DNA of 64,000 nt from Acinetobacter tandoii DSM 14970 = CIP 107469 (GCF_000400735.1 NZ_KE007367.1:518912-582911); one strand, 5' to 3'; positions 8,959-17,892 are shown, counted from the first letter of the stretch. The notes: a model not told the origin generated them from the letters alone. Numbers and translations: made by a program.

Positions 8959-10307
8959 GTCTTGACCTGCTGTAAATATTGTTTTTGATAGGTATCTATC
9001 GCTGCGAGTTGCTGGGCATTCAGTACAATCCAAGGTCGAGCCTGACGAATGATTTGAATGGCATCATCAACTTGATGAGCATGTCCAGTTTGGAGCAACC
9101 ATGCAGCAAGTATACTGCTACTGCGTGAATATCCTAAGGCACAAAAAATCAGAACTTTCGTATTGCCGTACTGTGAAGACAGCAATTGATTCAATGCTTG
9201 TACTGCAAGATTTAGCTGTTGTGCTTGTAAGGGAATGAGATCAAGACTTAGATATTGCTGATAATCATATGGTGGTTTTAAAGGCAGTTCTGCGCAACAG
9301 TCAAATAAACTATCATACTGCTGCATGTTTTGAGTTGAAGGAATTCTGCCTAGAAAAATCTGAGTATTCTCTTTGGTCAGAATTAAAGAATCGTTGGGAT
9401 GTGTTCTGGTCCAGATACGGCTATTGAGTTTTGCGAAAAGAAAATAAGGTGCAAATAAAACCCACGCTGCAATGCTCATGGTGCCATTGGGTTGTTTCTG
9501 AAAAAAATGTGGACGATTCAGGCTATAAGCGCAAGCAACCAAGAATAAACTGCTTGCGGGGTAAGCCAACCAGAGCATCCATCCTTTAAAAAACACAGCT
9601 AAAAATGTGAGAAGGAGTGCGGCAATAAGATAATAACTAGCTAATTTAAAATGCTTTAAAGTTCGTTGCTGTACTTTTTGTGTTTGTAATGGAGATGATG
9701 CATACAACGGAAATAACCACAAACAGAATGCACCAACCCAAATGCCAGTCGGGATATCAATAAAATGATGCTGCCATGTGGTTAGTACCGATACACCAAT
9801 GAGAAAACTCCAAAGATCGACAAACCAGCGATAAGAGGAAGGTACATGTCGACGATAAAAATCCCACAAGATCATTAATAGGACAATATGTAAGGATGGG
9901 GCTTGATTAAATGGTTTATCAAAACCCATGAGAATATCAAACCAAACACCAAAGAAGCCTTGTAGTTCGGGGCGCTCAAAACTGAATTTCAGTGGAAATA
10001 ATAAAAAACAGCAAATAGAAATCAGTTGTGCGCTGAAAAGTCGAAACACATGCTGTTTGAGTTCAAATTTATTCCAGCACAGCAGCAGTGAAAGTCCATA
10101 AAATAAGTCGATTGACCAATAAGGAACAATTGTCCATGGCCATAGCGGAATATATTTTTCCCAAGTGAACACAATGCTTGGAACATAATTTAGCCCCGCA
10201 GCATAATGATTGGCAAAGCCGTAACTTAAAAAGAAAAAAGGGGCAAGAAATAACAGGCAGAGTATTCCCCATTTCCATGTACCTGCCTGATGTATGAGTG
10301 CCTGCAT
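8955..10307 (-). CDS. PAP2 and dual-specificity phosphatase fusion membrane protein (YnbD-like)
   Basis: 450 residues. The N-terminal two thirds are multi-helix membrane with PAP2-type motifs (FNQAPSLHIVLLM near 140 and TTWQHHFIDIPTG near 180). The C-terminal 150 residues are a cytoplasmic dual-specificity or Tyr phosphatase with the P-loop CALGYSRSSS (CX5R; the usual preceding His is Phe here). E. coli YnbD has the same architecture. It likely dephosphorylates a lipid phosphate intermediate. It is third in the operon, 6 bp after the hydrolase/methyltransferase gene. Confidence 0.88.
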   Translation of the reverse strand: MQALIHQAGTWKWGILCLLFLAPFFFLSYGFANHYAAGLNYVPSIVFTWEKYIPLWPWTIVPYWSIDLFYGLSLLLCWNKFELKQHVFRLFSAQLISICCFLLFPLKFSFERPELQGFFGVWFDILMGFDKPFNQAPSLHIVLLMILWDFYRRHVPSSYRWFVDLWSFLIGVSVLTTWQHHFIDIPTGIWVGAFCLWLFPLYASSPLQTQKVQQRTLKHFKLASYYLIAALLLTFLAVFFKGWMLWLAYPASSLFLVACAYSLNRPHFFQKQPNGTMSIAAWVLFAPYFLFAKLNSRIWTRTHPNDSLILTKENTQIFLGRIPSTQNMQQYDSLFDCCAELPLKPPYDYQQYLSLDLIPLQAQQLNLAVQALNQLLSSQYGNTKVLIFCALGYSRSSSILAAWLLQTGHAHQVDDAIQIIRQARPWIVLNAQQLAAIDTYQKQYLQQVKT

Positions 10308-10313
10308 AGAATG

Positions 10314-12068
10314 TTACGGCTCGATCTTTTGCGCGACAGAAACCGTAAAAATGCCGAACTCATCAATACATTGATCAATTTTCTTAAATCCAGCTTGTTC
10401 GACTAAAGCATCCATCTCTGCCTGTGAACGTAAGCGCATGACCCATGCTTCACCTTGACGATGTGAAGTGAGTGTGCGGGCAATAAACTCTTGCTGCGGA
10501 TGCCAAATTTGTCCCGTATAAATCAGATAGCCATCTTTGAGCATGGCTTTATATAGTCCAGTTAGAGATTGACGTAATAAATCATTATCACTAAACAACT
10601 CATAGAGTCCTGAAACAACAGCTAAGGTTGCTTTGGGTTTAATGTTTGCGAGAGATGCTGTATCAAAGGCATCGGCTTGAACAAAAGTTGCAATTTCGTT
10701 TAGGCCTCTTTCTTGAATGAGTGCTTGTCCAGCTTTAACATTGAGTTCGCTATAATCACGTAGCAGAATAGATTCTGGTTGTTTAGGTAATTGTGCAACT
10801 GCATCTAAAATATAACGCCCATGTCCAGCCGCAATATCTAAGATACGAACTGGTTTACGTTTTTTAGCCAACAATGCGGCATATTTTTCCAGTAGAGATT
10901 CGATATTCTGTTTACGAGCTCGAATGCCACGCCAGCCAATCGCATTTAAATACTGTTGATCAATGACTTTACCCAGTAAATTTTGGCTTTCTGATTGATT
11001 GCGATAGACAAAGTCTAGGGTACTGCCAGAGTCGTAACCCGTTTGTTCACCAATTTTAAGGCCTTTAGAAAACTGACTACCAAATTTGAGTTGACGTTGA
11101 GTCAAATCCCAAAACAGTTTTTTAAGAGATGTTTTTGGTAGTGCTTGACTGAACTGTTCAGCAGTTGAGCAACTTGCGCCAATTTTATCGGCATTTAAAA
11201 CGTCTGGCATATCATAAGGATGTGCAAAACATTGTTGAATAAAGCGACGGACTTTTTTAACGGCAATCTCGCGGTTTTGTTCCCCTAAAGTATCGTGAAA
11301 AAAGCCTTCTAAAACATGAAATTCTTTATTTGGATGTGCCAAACGTTCATAAAAGTCGCGTTGCGGTTTTTGCTGCACCACAAAGTCGGCACCTGAACAT
11401 AGGACTTGAGTGGGTACATAGATATTTTGGGCATCTTTAACCAACCGTTCGGCAGCATCATACAGTCCCAGTAACATACGTACAGAAATGGCTTTGGCAA
11501 TTTTCGGGTCATGATCATACTGCTGGGCACGGTCTAAATCATGCGTCAGCATTTTGGCTTTGACATAACTTTGGATAAAGAAATTGCCGCGTAATTTATT
11601 CAGTAACGTTAAACCTTGTTTGGCAAAGGGTACATACAACTTAATGTCAAAGGCAGGCGATGCTAAACATAAGGCACGAATTTTAGGTGCATAGTCATGT
11701 ACCCATGTCGCTGCTAATACAGCTCCGACACTTTGAGCAACTATTGCAATATTTTCAGGTGGGATGGCATAGGTCTGTTCAATATGCTGAACAAAATATT
11801 GAATGTCTTTCACACAAGCCGAAAAACTGGGTGCATCGCCACGTTCACCAGGTGATTCACCATGACCGCGTGCATCCCATGCAAAAAAATCAAAATCAGG
11901 CAGGTCTAACTCTTCCACCAAATGCGCCATACGACCCGAATGTTCATGCCCGCGATGAAACATCACAATGGCTTTTTTCTCTGGGTTGTGCGATGAGGCC
12001 CAATGTTGATAGAACAAGGATGTGCCATCATGGCTGGTGAAATGTTGCTGATTATTGTTATAAGGCAT
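10314..12068 (-). CDS. Alpha/beta hydrolase fused to SAM-dependent methyltransferase (YnbC-like)
   Basis: 584 residues, the length of E. coli YnbC (585). The N-terminal 300 residues are an alpha/beta hydrolase of the monoacylglycerol lipase type: FHRGHEHSGRM oxyanion region, DARGHGESPG, nucleophile in AQSVGAV (an Ala replaces the first Gly of GxSxG) and a late His in FFHDTLGE. The C-terminal 200 residues are a class I methyltransferase with the SAM loop ILDIAAGHGRY near 410. Substrates are unknown; the context suggests a phospholipid head group or lysophospholipid. Confidence 0.88.
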   Translation of the reverse strand: MPYNNNQQHFTSHDGTSLFYQHWASSHNPEKKAIVMFHRGHEHSGRMAHLVEELDLPDFDFFAWDARGHGESPGERGDAPSFSACVKDIQYFVQHIEQTYAIPPENIAIVAQSVGAVLAATWVHDYAPKIRALCLASPAFDIKLYVPFAKQGLTLLNKLRGNFFIQSYVKAKMLTHDLDRAQQYDHDPKIAKAISVRMLLGLYDAAERLVKDAQNIYVPTQVLCSGADFVVQQKPQRDFYERLAHPNKEFHVLEGFFHDTLGEQNREIAVKKVRRFIQQCFAHPYDMPDVLNADKIGASCSTAEQFSQALPKTSLKKLFWDLTQRQLKFGSQFSKGLKIGEQTGYDSGSTLDFVYRNQSESQNLLGKVIDQQYLNAIGWRGIRARKQNIESLLEKYAALLAKKRKPVRILDIAAGHGRYILDAVAQLPKQPESILLRDYSELNVKAGQALIQERGLNEIATFVQADAFDTASLANIKPKATLAVVSGLYELFSDNDLLRQSLTGLYKAMLKDGYLIYTGQIWHPQQEFIARTLTSHRQGEAWVMRLRSQAEMDALVEQAGFKKIDQCIDEFGIFTVSVAQKIEP

Positions 12069-12090
12069 TCTTTATTGTCCTAATGATCAA

Positions 12091-12741
12091 TTAATTTGAA
12101 GTTTTTTCAATTGCATTACGTATACGGTTATAGATCGTAATCACGAGTAAAAGGGTAATAATAGCTAATAAGCCATTACTTATTAATTCTTGTAGCTTAA
12201 AAGTGATATGTGCTGAAAGATATTGGCTGAGTACGTAAAAGACGGCTAACACACTAAACCAGAATGCACGGTCGCTCTTTCCCATAGGGCCATCATAACG
12301 GCGCTCTTGCCCAATCACAGGGGCCATGACTCCTGCGTATTCACTGAGGATGGCTAAGAATACAACGCATAATAACAATGTTGGAGATATGCAACTCAAT
12401 ACTATAAAGCACAAATATAGCGCCGTGTCTGAAATCACATCACACAATTCATTTAGATAAGCACCTAATTGTGATTGTTGATTAAATTCGCGTGCCAACA
12501 TGCCATCAATTGCATTAAATGCCATCCGTATAAGCATCCAGATTGGAACAAGTAAAAAAAATGCGGCATTTGCCATCGGTTGCGCGTGGAATGTGTAAGC
12601 CAAGAAACTTGCGATCAGCAAAGAAATCAACATTGCAAACAAAGTTACCTGATTTGCAGTAATACCATGTTGATATAAGCGACGAACAAAAGGTCGTAAA
12701 AAATTCTGAAAAGCTGGTTTAAGCTGATAAATAGAAGGCAT
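12091..12741 (-). CDS. CDP-alcohol phosphatidyltransferase (YnbA-like)
   Basis: First gene of the leftward operon. 216 residues, six hydrophobic helices. The CDP-alcohol phosphotransferase motif is present: DGMLAR, then eight residues, then GAYLNELCDVISD. The fourth acidic position is Asn rather than Asp, with Asp conserved at the next two heptad positions. It would transfer a phosphatidyl group from CDP-diacylglycerol to an alcohol, so the operon encodes both the donor-making (PlsC, CdsA-like) and donor-using steps plus a phosphatase. Product lipid unknown. Confidence 0.87.
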   Translation of the reverse strand: MPSIYQLKPAFQNFLRPFVRRLYQHGITANQVTLFAMLISLLIASFLAYTFHAQPMANAAFFLLVPIWMLIRMAFNAIDGMLAREFNQQSQLGAYLNELCDVISDTALYLCFIVLSCISPTLLLCVVFLAILSEYAGVMAPVIGQERRYDGPMGKSDRAFWFSVLAVFYVLSQYLSAHITFKLQELISNGLLAIITLLLVITIYNRIRNAIEKTSN

Positions 12742-12897
12742 TGGCTTTTTTAAGTATCGTATTTTGCTTGGATTGTACCCATTTCAGGAAGTTGAATTCA
12801 AGCTAGATGAATTTCGAAACTAATAGCCTAAGTCGAATTCACATTTTGATTATGAAATGCCTATAATTATGCGGTTTATTTCAATTGTAGAAGCAAG

Positions 12898-13365
12898 ATG
12901 ACGCCAGCCTGCAAATTATTAAAAAGCAAAAAAATTGACTTTTCTATTCATGAATATGAGCATGATGCCAATGCGAAAAGTTTTGGTTTAGAAGCAGCAG
13001 AAAAGTTGAACCTAAAAGTAGAGGAAGTGTTTAAAACACTTTTAGTCACGGATGATAAGAGCTATTACGTTGCAATTTTACCCGTACATCATTTACTAAA
13101 TTTAAAAAAAGTGGCAACAGCAGTTGGGGCAAAAAAACTGCATATGGCCGATCCTAAAGATGCCGAACGCTTAACAGGTTATTTAGTTGGAGGCATTAGT
13201 CCTATTGGACAAAAGAAAAGACTTAAAACTGTAATTGATAAAAGTGCTCAAACCCTGACCAAGATTTACGTGAGTGGTGGAAAACGTGGGTTGGATATTG
13301 GTTTAGCACCACAAGACCTGAGTGAAGTTTTAGGCGCTATTTTTGCAGATGTTGTTGATGAATAA
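12898..13365 (+). CDS. ybaK: YbaK/EbsC-type Cys-tRNA(Pro) deacylase
   Basis: Clears cysteine mischarged onto tRNA-Pro. The 155-residue YbaK fold is complete: the N-terminal [20 protein letters not shown], the KTLLV and [11 protein letters not shown] region containing the essential Lys, and [14 protein letters not shown] near 95-110, the most conserved family stretch. Start ATG 12898 follows GAAGCAAG. The 156-bp gap to the divergent lipid operon must hold promoters for both. Confidence 0.92.
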   Translation: MTPACKLLKSKKIDFSIHEYEHDANAKSFGLEAAEKLNLKVEEVFKTLLVTDDKSYYVAILPVHHLLNLKKVATAVGAKKLHMADPKDAERLTGYLVGGISPIGQKKRLKTVIDKSAQTLTKIYVSGGKRGLDIGLAPQDLSEVLGAIFADVVDE

Positions 13366-13474
13366 TCATCCTTTAAGGGAGATGTAAATATTATTTAATG
13401 ATCTGATTTGTTCAGAGAAAGTCAGAATGATAATATGCGCGACCTTAATCAGTAGCGAACAGGGATGAAGTAAG

Positions 13475-14242
13475 ATGGGGAAATTTCGGATTATAGCAAC
13501 GCTATGCATGAGTCTTTTGCCTTTATGGGGATGTTCTGTAGCACCTGTAACAGCGCCTCCACCACCAGTTGCCATGATACCTATTCATGATTCAGACGTG
13601 ATGACTCGACAATTTACGACATCATTGGCCGATTTAACGCCTGTTGCCCATAGTACTCGACCTTCCGCCGTGATTTTTTTTAATAAAGGTGTGAATGCAG
13701 AAAAATTTAACAAAGCGCTGTGTAAGGGATTTGTACAATTAGAAACAGCTCAAGATGTTGAATCCAATCAAGGTGTCGCTATTGAGAATCAGGTTGTAAC
13801 AAAAGTTCCTGTAACAACGGATTTGTCACAAAATACTCGTGATTGCGATTTAATTTTAAGAGTATATGACTACAATCTTGCGGAAAGTGAATTGGTTAAG
13901 CTTAATCCTAAGTTACTCTATTCAACAGGTCCTTTTATTGCAGTATACAATCCTAACTCTTCTCAGATAGATCAGATTATAGATTTAAGAGGCACTTCTA
14001 CTGCCGATTTGGAAAAATTCGGAAGAAATTGGAGTGCTATATTTACTCAGGCTGCTCAGCAATATGAGCAGGCGAATTCAAACATAGCAAATTCAGATGA
14101 AGCTAAAGAATTTAATATTTGGTTGTTCGTTCGAGATTTATTTCAAGCTTCGGTATGTGCTACAGATCCAAATTTGATCTACATTTTTAATGAGCCTGCA
14201 GGAAAAATAGCAGATATTGTTTGTAAAGGAACTAAGGCTTAA
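13475..14242 (+). CDS. Putative outer-membrane or periplasmic lipoprotein, function unknown
   Basis: 255 residues with a lipoprotein signal: MGKFRIIATLCMSLLPLWGC, lipobox LWGC with Cys20, followed by a Pro-rich linker (APPPPVAM). A +2 Ser does not signal inner-membrane retention, so outer-membrane sorting is likely. The mature part has four further Cys and no recognised domain. GGATGAAGTAAG precedes the ATG and a terminator follows. Confidence 0.75.
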   Translation: MGKFRIIATLCMSLLPLWGCSVAPVTAPPPPVAMIPIHDSDVMTRQFTTSLADLTPVAHSTRPSAVIFFNKGVNAEKFNKALCKGFVQLETAQDVESNQGVAIENQVVTKVPVTTDLSQNTRDCDLILRVYDYNLAESELVKLNPKLLYSTGPFIAVYNPNSSQIDQIIDLRGTSTADLEKFGRNWSAIFTQAAQQYEQANSNIANSDEAKEFNIWLFVRDLFQASVCATDPNLIYIFNEPAGKIADIVCKGTKA

Positions 14243-14258
14243 GTTGCTAAAAAGCCGC

Positions 14259-14283
14259 AGCCCATCATTAGATGGGCTTTTTT
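14259..14283 (+). terminator. Intrinsic terminator after the lipoprotein gene
   Basis: AGCCCATC-ATTA-GATGGGCT stem of 8 bp followed by TTTTTT. Confidence 0.9.
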
Positions 14284-14490
14284 GTGCTGTTTGCTTCGTA
14301 TGTCAAGATCGCGTAGTATGTAAGGTCAAAGTTGGATACGTTTTGATATCCATTCTACATGCTTTGCTGATGTAAATATTATAAGTTCATAGGCACAATG
14401 CCGCTTTATAGAATAAACTCCAAACTCCCCGAATGGTCTTATTTATGAAATACTTTTTGTTTGCAAAGGCTCAATATATGAGTAATTAAA

Positions 14491-14712
14491 TTGATTTTTT
14501 TAAATGGCTGGACGACAGCAAAAGCCATAAATGGCGATGAAATACGTGTGAAAATTATCCCGCTCAAGCGCAAACAGAGTAATTTATCTGGAGTGAGCTG
14601 GGTTGAAGTGGGCAAACAAGTTGAATTTGAGTCTGGCGAAAAATGCTCTCTTAATCTCGATGGTAAATCGTTTTATACCGAGTTGAATAAGCTTTACAAG
14701 TTAAAGAGTTAA
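14491..14712 (+). CDS. Small hypothetical protein (73 aa), weak start
   Basis: An open frame from TTG 14491 to TAA 14712 encodes a basic 73-residue protein (KIIPLKRKQS, KCSLNLDGKSFYTELNKLY). There is no ATG and no clear ribosome site; in-frame TGA at 14479 limits extension. It could be a real TTG-start gene or a remnant. The surrounding 14284-14882 otherwise holds only AT-rich leader sequence for the cold-shock gene. Confidence 0.35.
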   Translation: MIFLNGWTTAKAINGDEIRVKIIPLKRKQSNLSGVSWVEVGKQVEFESGEKCSLNLDGKSFYTELNKLYKLKS

Positions 14713-14882
14713 ATCTGCTATCATTTCGTCAATAAAACGTATATATTGATACATACTAGAAGAATAATTTTATTGTGTTTACTGATTTTATTGTGTTGTT
14801 GATGTTCATCCTTCATTGTATTAAAGGTTTATGTTAAATAAATTATTTTCTATTCTCAGCTTAATCTTATAGGAAATATCTT

Positions 14883-15092
14883 ATGTCTAATTTAACGACT
14901 GGTACTGTAAAGTGGTTCAACGAAACTAAAGGTTTTGGTTTTATCGCTGCTGACAATGGTGAAGACGTATTCGCGCATTTCAGCGAAATCCAAACCAACG
15001 GTTTTAAAACTTTGCAAGAAGGTCAACGAGTACAATTCACTGTAACTGCAGGGAAAAAAGGTGCTCAAGCTAGCGGCATCACAGCAATCTAA
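14883..15092 (+). CDS. CspA-family cold-shock protein
   Basis: A 69-residue single cold-shock domain that binds single-stranded RNA and DNA. RNP1 KGFGFIA and RNP2 DVFAHFS are both intact. TAGGAAATATCTT precedes the ATG. The AT-rich upstream 170 bp, without a gene, could be a structured 5-prime leader as in other csp genes, but I see no defining cold-box sequence. Confidence 0.95.
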   Translation: MSNLTTGTVKWFNETKGFGFIAADNGEDVFAHFSEIQTNGFKTLQEGQRVQFTVTAGKKGAQASGITAI

Positions 15093-15114
15093 GTCTGACT
15101 TGGTTGTTTTTGTC

Positions 15115-15147
15115 AAAAAAAAGCTCGCATTAAGCGGGCTTTTTTCT
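15115..15147 (+). terminator. Terminator after the cold-shock gene
   Basis: AAGCTCGC-ATTAA-GCGGGCTT stem with an A run before and T run after; may work on both strands. Confidence 0.85.
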
Positions 15148-15180
15148 TGATTGGCTAAAATACATGAATAACAACTATTT

Positions 15181-15600
15181 AGTTTACCAATCCATCAACA
15201 GTTAGCTTTTCAAGAATTTGATGATATCTCCGTGCAATGTCACCAAAAGTGTAACTTGAATCAATATCTTCGACATTGACTGAAAAAACCGTACTGGGGA
15301 TCAAAGCGAAGCTTTCACCTTGATCAACACATTGAGATCTTTAGAAAGCTCAACTCCGCTTTCACGTTCAAACTTAAGAACAATTTTAGCTGTGGAGAAT
15401 TTCCAAATGGTTGCTCTACAGCTGGCGACTACCTTATCCGTATGTTCATCCTTTTCAGCTAGCTCTAAATAATAATGTCCACCTTGGATACTCAAGTTGC
15501 GAATCTTAGCTTTTACCCATACTGGTTCATTGAAAGCAACTTGAATGACTTCCTGAACAGTAGATAAATATTCGCTTAAGGAAAATTGAGGTTCTGACAT
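15181..15600 (-). pseudogene. Truncated and frameshifted xseA fragment (unit 1 prophage remnant)
   Basis: The N-terminal 99 residues nearly duplicate the intact xseA at 25967-27229 (both begin MSEPQFSLSEYLS), and DNA similarity continues to about 15181. An extra A near 15312 (GCGAAGCTT against GCGAGCTT) breaks the frame and everything after about residue 140 is gone. The duplicated DNA extends upstream through the promoter and leader to about 15775. This marks the left visible edge of a decayed prophage related to unit 2. Confidence 0.88.
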
Positions 15601-15676
15601 TAAATTTAGGTTTTAGAGCACTTGGTTGGATATTATAAAAGCATCCTTAGAAGTGCAAATTGAGTTTTAATAATTA

Positions 15677-15705
15677 TTGACCTTGTACAAGGCATATGGC
15701 ATATT
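15677..15705 (+). promoter_or_regulatory. Duplicated promoter with palindromic operator-like site (copy 1)
   Basis: TTGACC, a 17-nt spacer and CATATT form a sigma70-like promoter. The perfect palindrome CCTTGTACAAGG at 15681-15692 overlaps the -35 end. The same arrangement is at 27306-27334. Confidence 0.45.
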
Positions 15706-15711
15706 TCTGCT

Positions 15712-15774
15712 ATAGTGGAAGAAGTTGTATTGATTCACTAAATATTTAAAAGCTCATCGAAAGATGGTTTTTTT
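15712..15774 (+). ncRNA. Possible short leader or small RNA (copy 1)
   Basis: Downstream of the promoter, a hairpin AGCTCATC-GAAA-GATGGTTT followed by T residues would end a transcript of about 60 nt. It matches the copy at 27341-27404, with stem changes on the 3-prime arm that largely keep pairing. Confidence 0.3.
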
Positions 15775-15796
15775 GTATTAGTAACAGAGAAAAGTG

Positions 15797-16079
15797 ATGT
15801 TAAGAAAAATATATAATAACCTTCCAGTATTTGTTTTAATTTTAATTGTCTTATTTGTTCCATACCTTATGTACAAGTGGGGGAGATCTCGCCTCAAGTT
15901 GGCTATATAAAGGATTGCTCTGGTGTTCCAGTTCCTGAGAACTTAGAAAAAATAAGCTAAATAGCTACTGTGATTGTGTGAAGAATCCAAGCGATTTTAG
16001 AGCCAAAAAAGAAAAAATTGTTTCATGCATAGATGAAGTGAAACAAAAACTTTCGATATTTGATATTTTTAAAGACTAA
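15797..16079 (+). pseudogene. Frameshifted small Cys-rich membrane protein gene
   Basis: ATG 15797 opens a frame with one membrane helix (NLPVFVLILIVLFVPYLMYK) that stops at TAA after 37 codons. Resuming in other frames gives a DCSGVPVPENL segment and then NSYCDCVKNPSDF ending at 16079. This parallels the intact neighbour at 16153 (helix, KCYGVDVPESIPY, FCSCVHANG). Two frameshifts therefore disrupt a duplicate of that gene. Confidence 0.6.
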
Positions 16080-16152
16080 ATTTTTAATTCTTCAGAGTCT
16101 TAGTACAGTATTTAATACTCCAACACATTCACTTAGTATCTTTTAGAATCAA

Positions 16153-16440
16153 ATGATTAATTACATAAAAAACAATTTTCCTATTATTGTTCTCTTTCTC
16201 ATTGTAGTTGGTGGGTTTGCATATCCATTTTATTCTGGGAAGTGGTTGGTTGCTAATCGATTGTCAGATATTGACTCGAAATGTTATGGAGTAGATGTTC
16301 CTGAAAGTATTCCTTACAACAAGGCAATTTTATTTTGTTCCTGCGTACATGCTAATGGTCATGTAAGTAAGGAAGAGAACTATAAGTATTGTGAAAGGAA
16401 ATTCGTGGATAAAGAAGATCAAAATTTCCTAAGAAGATAA
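16153..16440 (+). CDS. Small membrane-anchored protein with a CxC motif
   Basis: 95 residues: an N-terminal membrane helix (FPIIVLFLIVVGGFAYPFY), then an extracytoplasmic part with C-x(15-18)-CSC and a later YCERKF. Four Cys suggest disulfides or metal binding. It is the intact partner of the broken copy just upstream. It lies within the unit 1 prophage remnant before the endolysin; the role is unknown, and a lysis or superinfection role would be speculation. Confidence 0.6.
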   Translation: MINYIKNNFPIIVLFLIVVGGFAYPFYSGKWLVANRLSDIDSKCYGVDVPESIPYNKAILFCSCVHANGHVSKEENYKYCERKFVDKEDQNFLRR

Positions 16441-16587
16441 TGTCAAAACACGCCAAGCACTTCTTATACAAACCACTATTAACAGAATGATACTATATAA
16501 AAGAAATTGACCAATTCCTGAAGCTTGATCAAGTCTGTAATGGTATGCAATGAAGAGTAGAAACAGAATTGCAAATATATAAAGCAT
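16429..16587 (-). CDS. Candidate 52-residue two-helix membrane protein
   Basis: On the minus strand ATG 16587 opens a 52-codon frame ending at 16429, overlapping the end of the rightward gene by 12 bp. It is almost entirely two hydrophobic helices (LYIFAILFLLFIAYHY and FLLYSIILLIVVCI) with a basic end, holin-like in form. There is no strong ribosome site, so confidence is low. The remaining 16588-16829 shows no gene. Confidence 0.35.
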   Translation of the reverse strand: MLYIFAILFLLFIAYHYRLDQASGIGQFLLYSIILLIVVCIRSAWRVLTLSS

Positions 16588-16835
16588 GGCGATTCGTAAT
16601 TAAATTTAATATTTATGACATGATAAATATTGTACGGAGAATTGAAAACCTTATTTCATCTGTTCAAGATATTGATTGACCATGCCACATCCGTAACATT
16701 TACCGAACGCATTACGGCTTATAAAACCCCAGCTCAATTTTAGATATTGGCGGTTTTTTTCTTTTATTTAAACTATTTTTTATCTTTAGCGATATACTTT
16801 CTCAATAAAATTACCTTCCTAGAATTTTAATGAAT

Positions 16836-17267
16836 ATGAAACTGCATTTAATAATAAGTTTATTGCTTTTGGGACTTGTTTCATCTCAAGCATATCCAAA
16901 ATCGAAATTAGAGTTTTTAAATGAGTTACATGAGTTATTCAATACACGTGAATATGCCATCAATAGATTTCAAACATTAGGAATATTTTCAGAAGAAAGA
17001 CAACTTAACTTTAAAGAAGAGTTGGAACTTGCAAATTCAGTTTGTGATCTTGCTAATGCAAATGAGCAGATTAAAAAATTTTATAATGACAATTTTGAAC
17101 AATCTCAAGAATTTGAAAAAGAGAAAACCACTCGTGAACAAATGAATCTGGAATTTGAAAAAGATAATCAGTCTTATCTTGATATTGCTAAACAATTAAA
17201 AGGTACTCCTTACGAATGCGGTAAGCAGAATTACAAAAATTGCTGTGATAGTTTTAATATTAAGTAA
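16836..17267 (+). CDS. Putative secreted protein of the prophage remnant
   Basis: About 143 residues with a signal peptide (MKLHLIISLLLLGLVSSQAY; cut likely after SQA). The mature part is helical and charged (FEQSQEFEKEKTTREQMNLE) and ends with a Cys cluster (YECGKQNYKNCCDSF). An ATG two codons earlier at 16830 is equally possible. No family is recognised. Confidence 0.6.
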   Translation: MKLHLIISLLLLGLVSSQAYPKSKLEFLNELHELFNTREYAINRFQTLGIFSEERQLNFKEELELANSVCDLANANEQIKKFYNDNFEQSQEFEKEKTTREQMNLEFEKDNQSYLDIAKQLKGTPYECGKQNYKNCCDSFNIK

Positions 17268-17298
17268 CCACAGAAAGCTCTTTCTAGTTGAAAGTGGA

Positions 17299-17844
17299 AT
17301 GAACATTGAATAATTTTTAAATGAATTAATTCAGCGCGAAGGTGGTTACGTGAATGATCCAACTGACCGTGGTGGTGCGACCAAATATGGCATTACTGAG
17401 GCGGTAGCCCGAGCAAATGGCTATAAAGCGCAGATGAAGGACTTACCAGTAGATGTGGCCAAAGCCATTTATAAAAAACAATATTGGACAGCGCCACGCT
17501 TTGATCAGGTGAATACCATCAATTCCAAAGTAGCGGAAGAGTTATTAGATACAGGCGTGAACTGTGGTGTTGTCTTTGCAAAGCCATTGTTGCAGCGTGC
17601 TCTTAACCTTTTAAACAACCAAGGTAAAGAAGGGTGGTCTGATTTGGCGGTAGATGGCATATATGGTCCAGCAACATTATCAGCGTTAAAAACCTACTTG
17701 GCTAAGTGTGGCAAAGACGGTGAGACCGCTTTATTGCGAGTGTTGAATATCTTACAAGGCAACCGCTATATTGAAATTGCTGAACGGAATCCAAGTCAAG
17801 AAAAGTACTTTTATGGATGGGTTTTGAATCGGGTGGTGGTTTAA
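17299..17844 (+). pseudogene. GH108-type phage endolysin with a nonsense codon at position 5
   Basis: Reading from ATG 17299 gives MNIE-stop-FLNELIQREGGYVND and then an intact 165-codon frame with DRGGATKYGIT, VAKAIYKKQYW and the peptidoglycan-binding C-terminal part. Family members usually begin MNIEQYL..., so CAA or CAG has become TAA at 17311. The catalytic Glu of REGGYVND lies between the stop and the only later start (GTG 17350), so a restart product would lack it. It is the last gene of the unit 1 remnant and is followed directly by a dif-like site. Confidence 0.8.
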
Positions 17845-17864
17845 AGAATGCCCTCTAAGAGGGC

Positions 17865-17892
17865 ATTTGCCATAATCGCCAATATGTCAAAT
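17865..17892 (+). repeat. dif-like Xer site G (forward class)
   Basis: XerC half ATTTGCCATAA, spacer TCGCCA, XerD half ATATGTCAAAT. Diverged from the consensus but with the same spacer as site E at 59378. AGGGC at 17860-17864 abuts the XerC half, as at the right end of unit 2. Confidence 0.6.

Noticed and set aside
13366..13575. Minus-strand open frame over the start of the lipoprotein gene
   Set aside because: It is antisense to a well-supported lipoprotein signal sequence and has no family features.
14829..14839. Isolated TTATGTTAAAT (XerD arm) in the cold-shock leader
   Set aside because: No XerC arm at the right distance; a lone 11-mer in AT-rich DNA is expected by chance.
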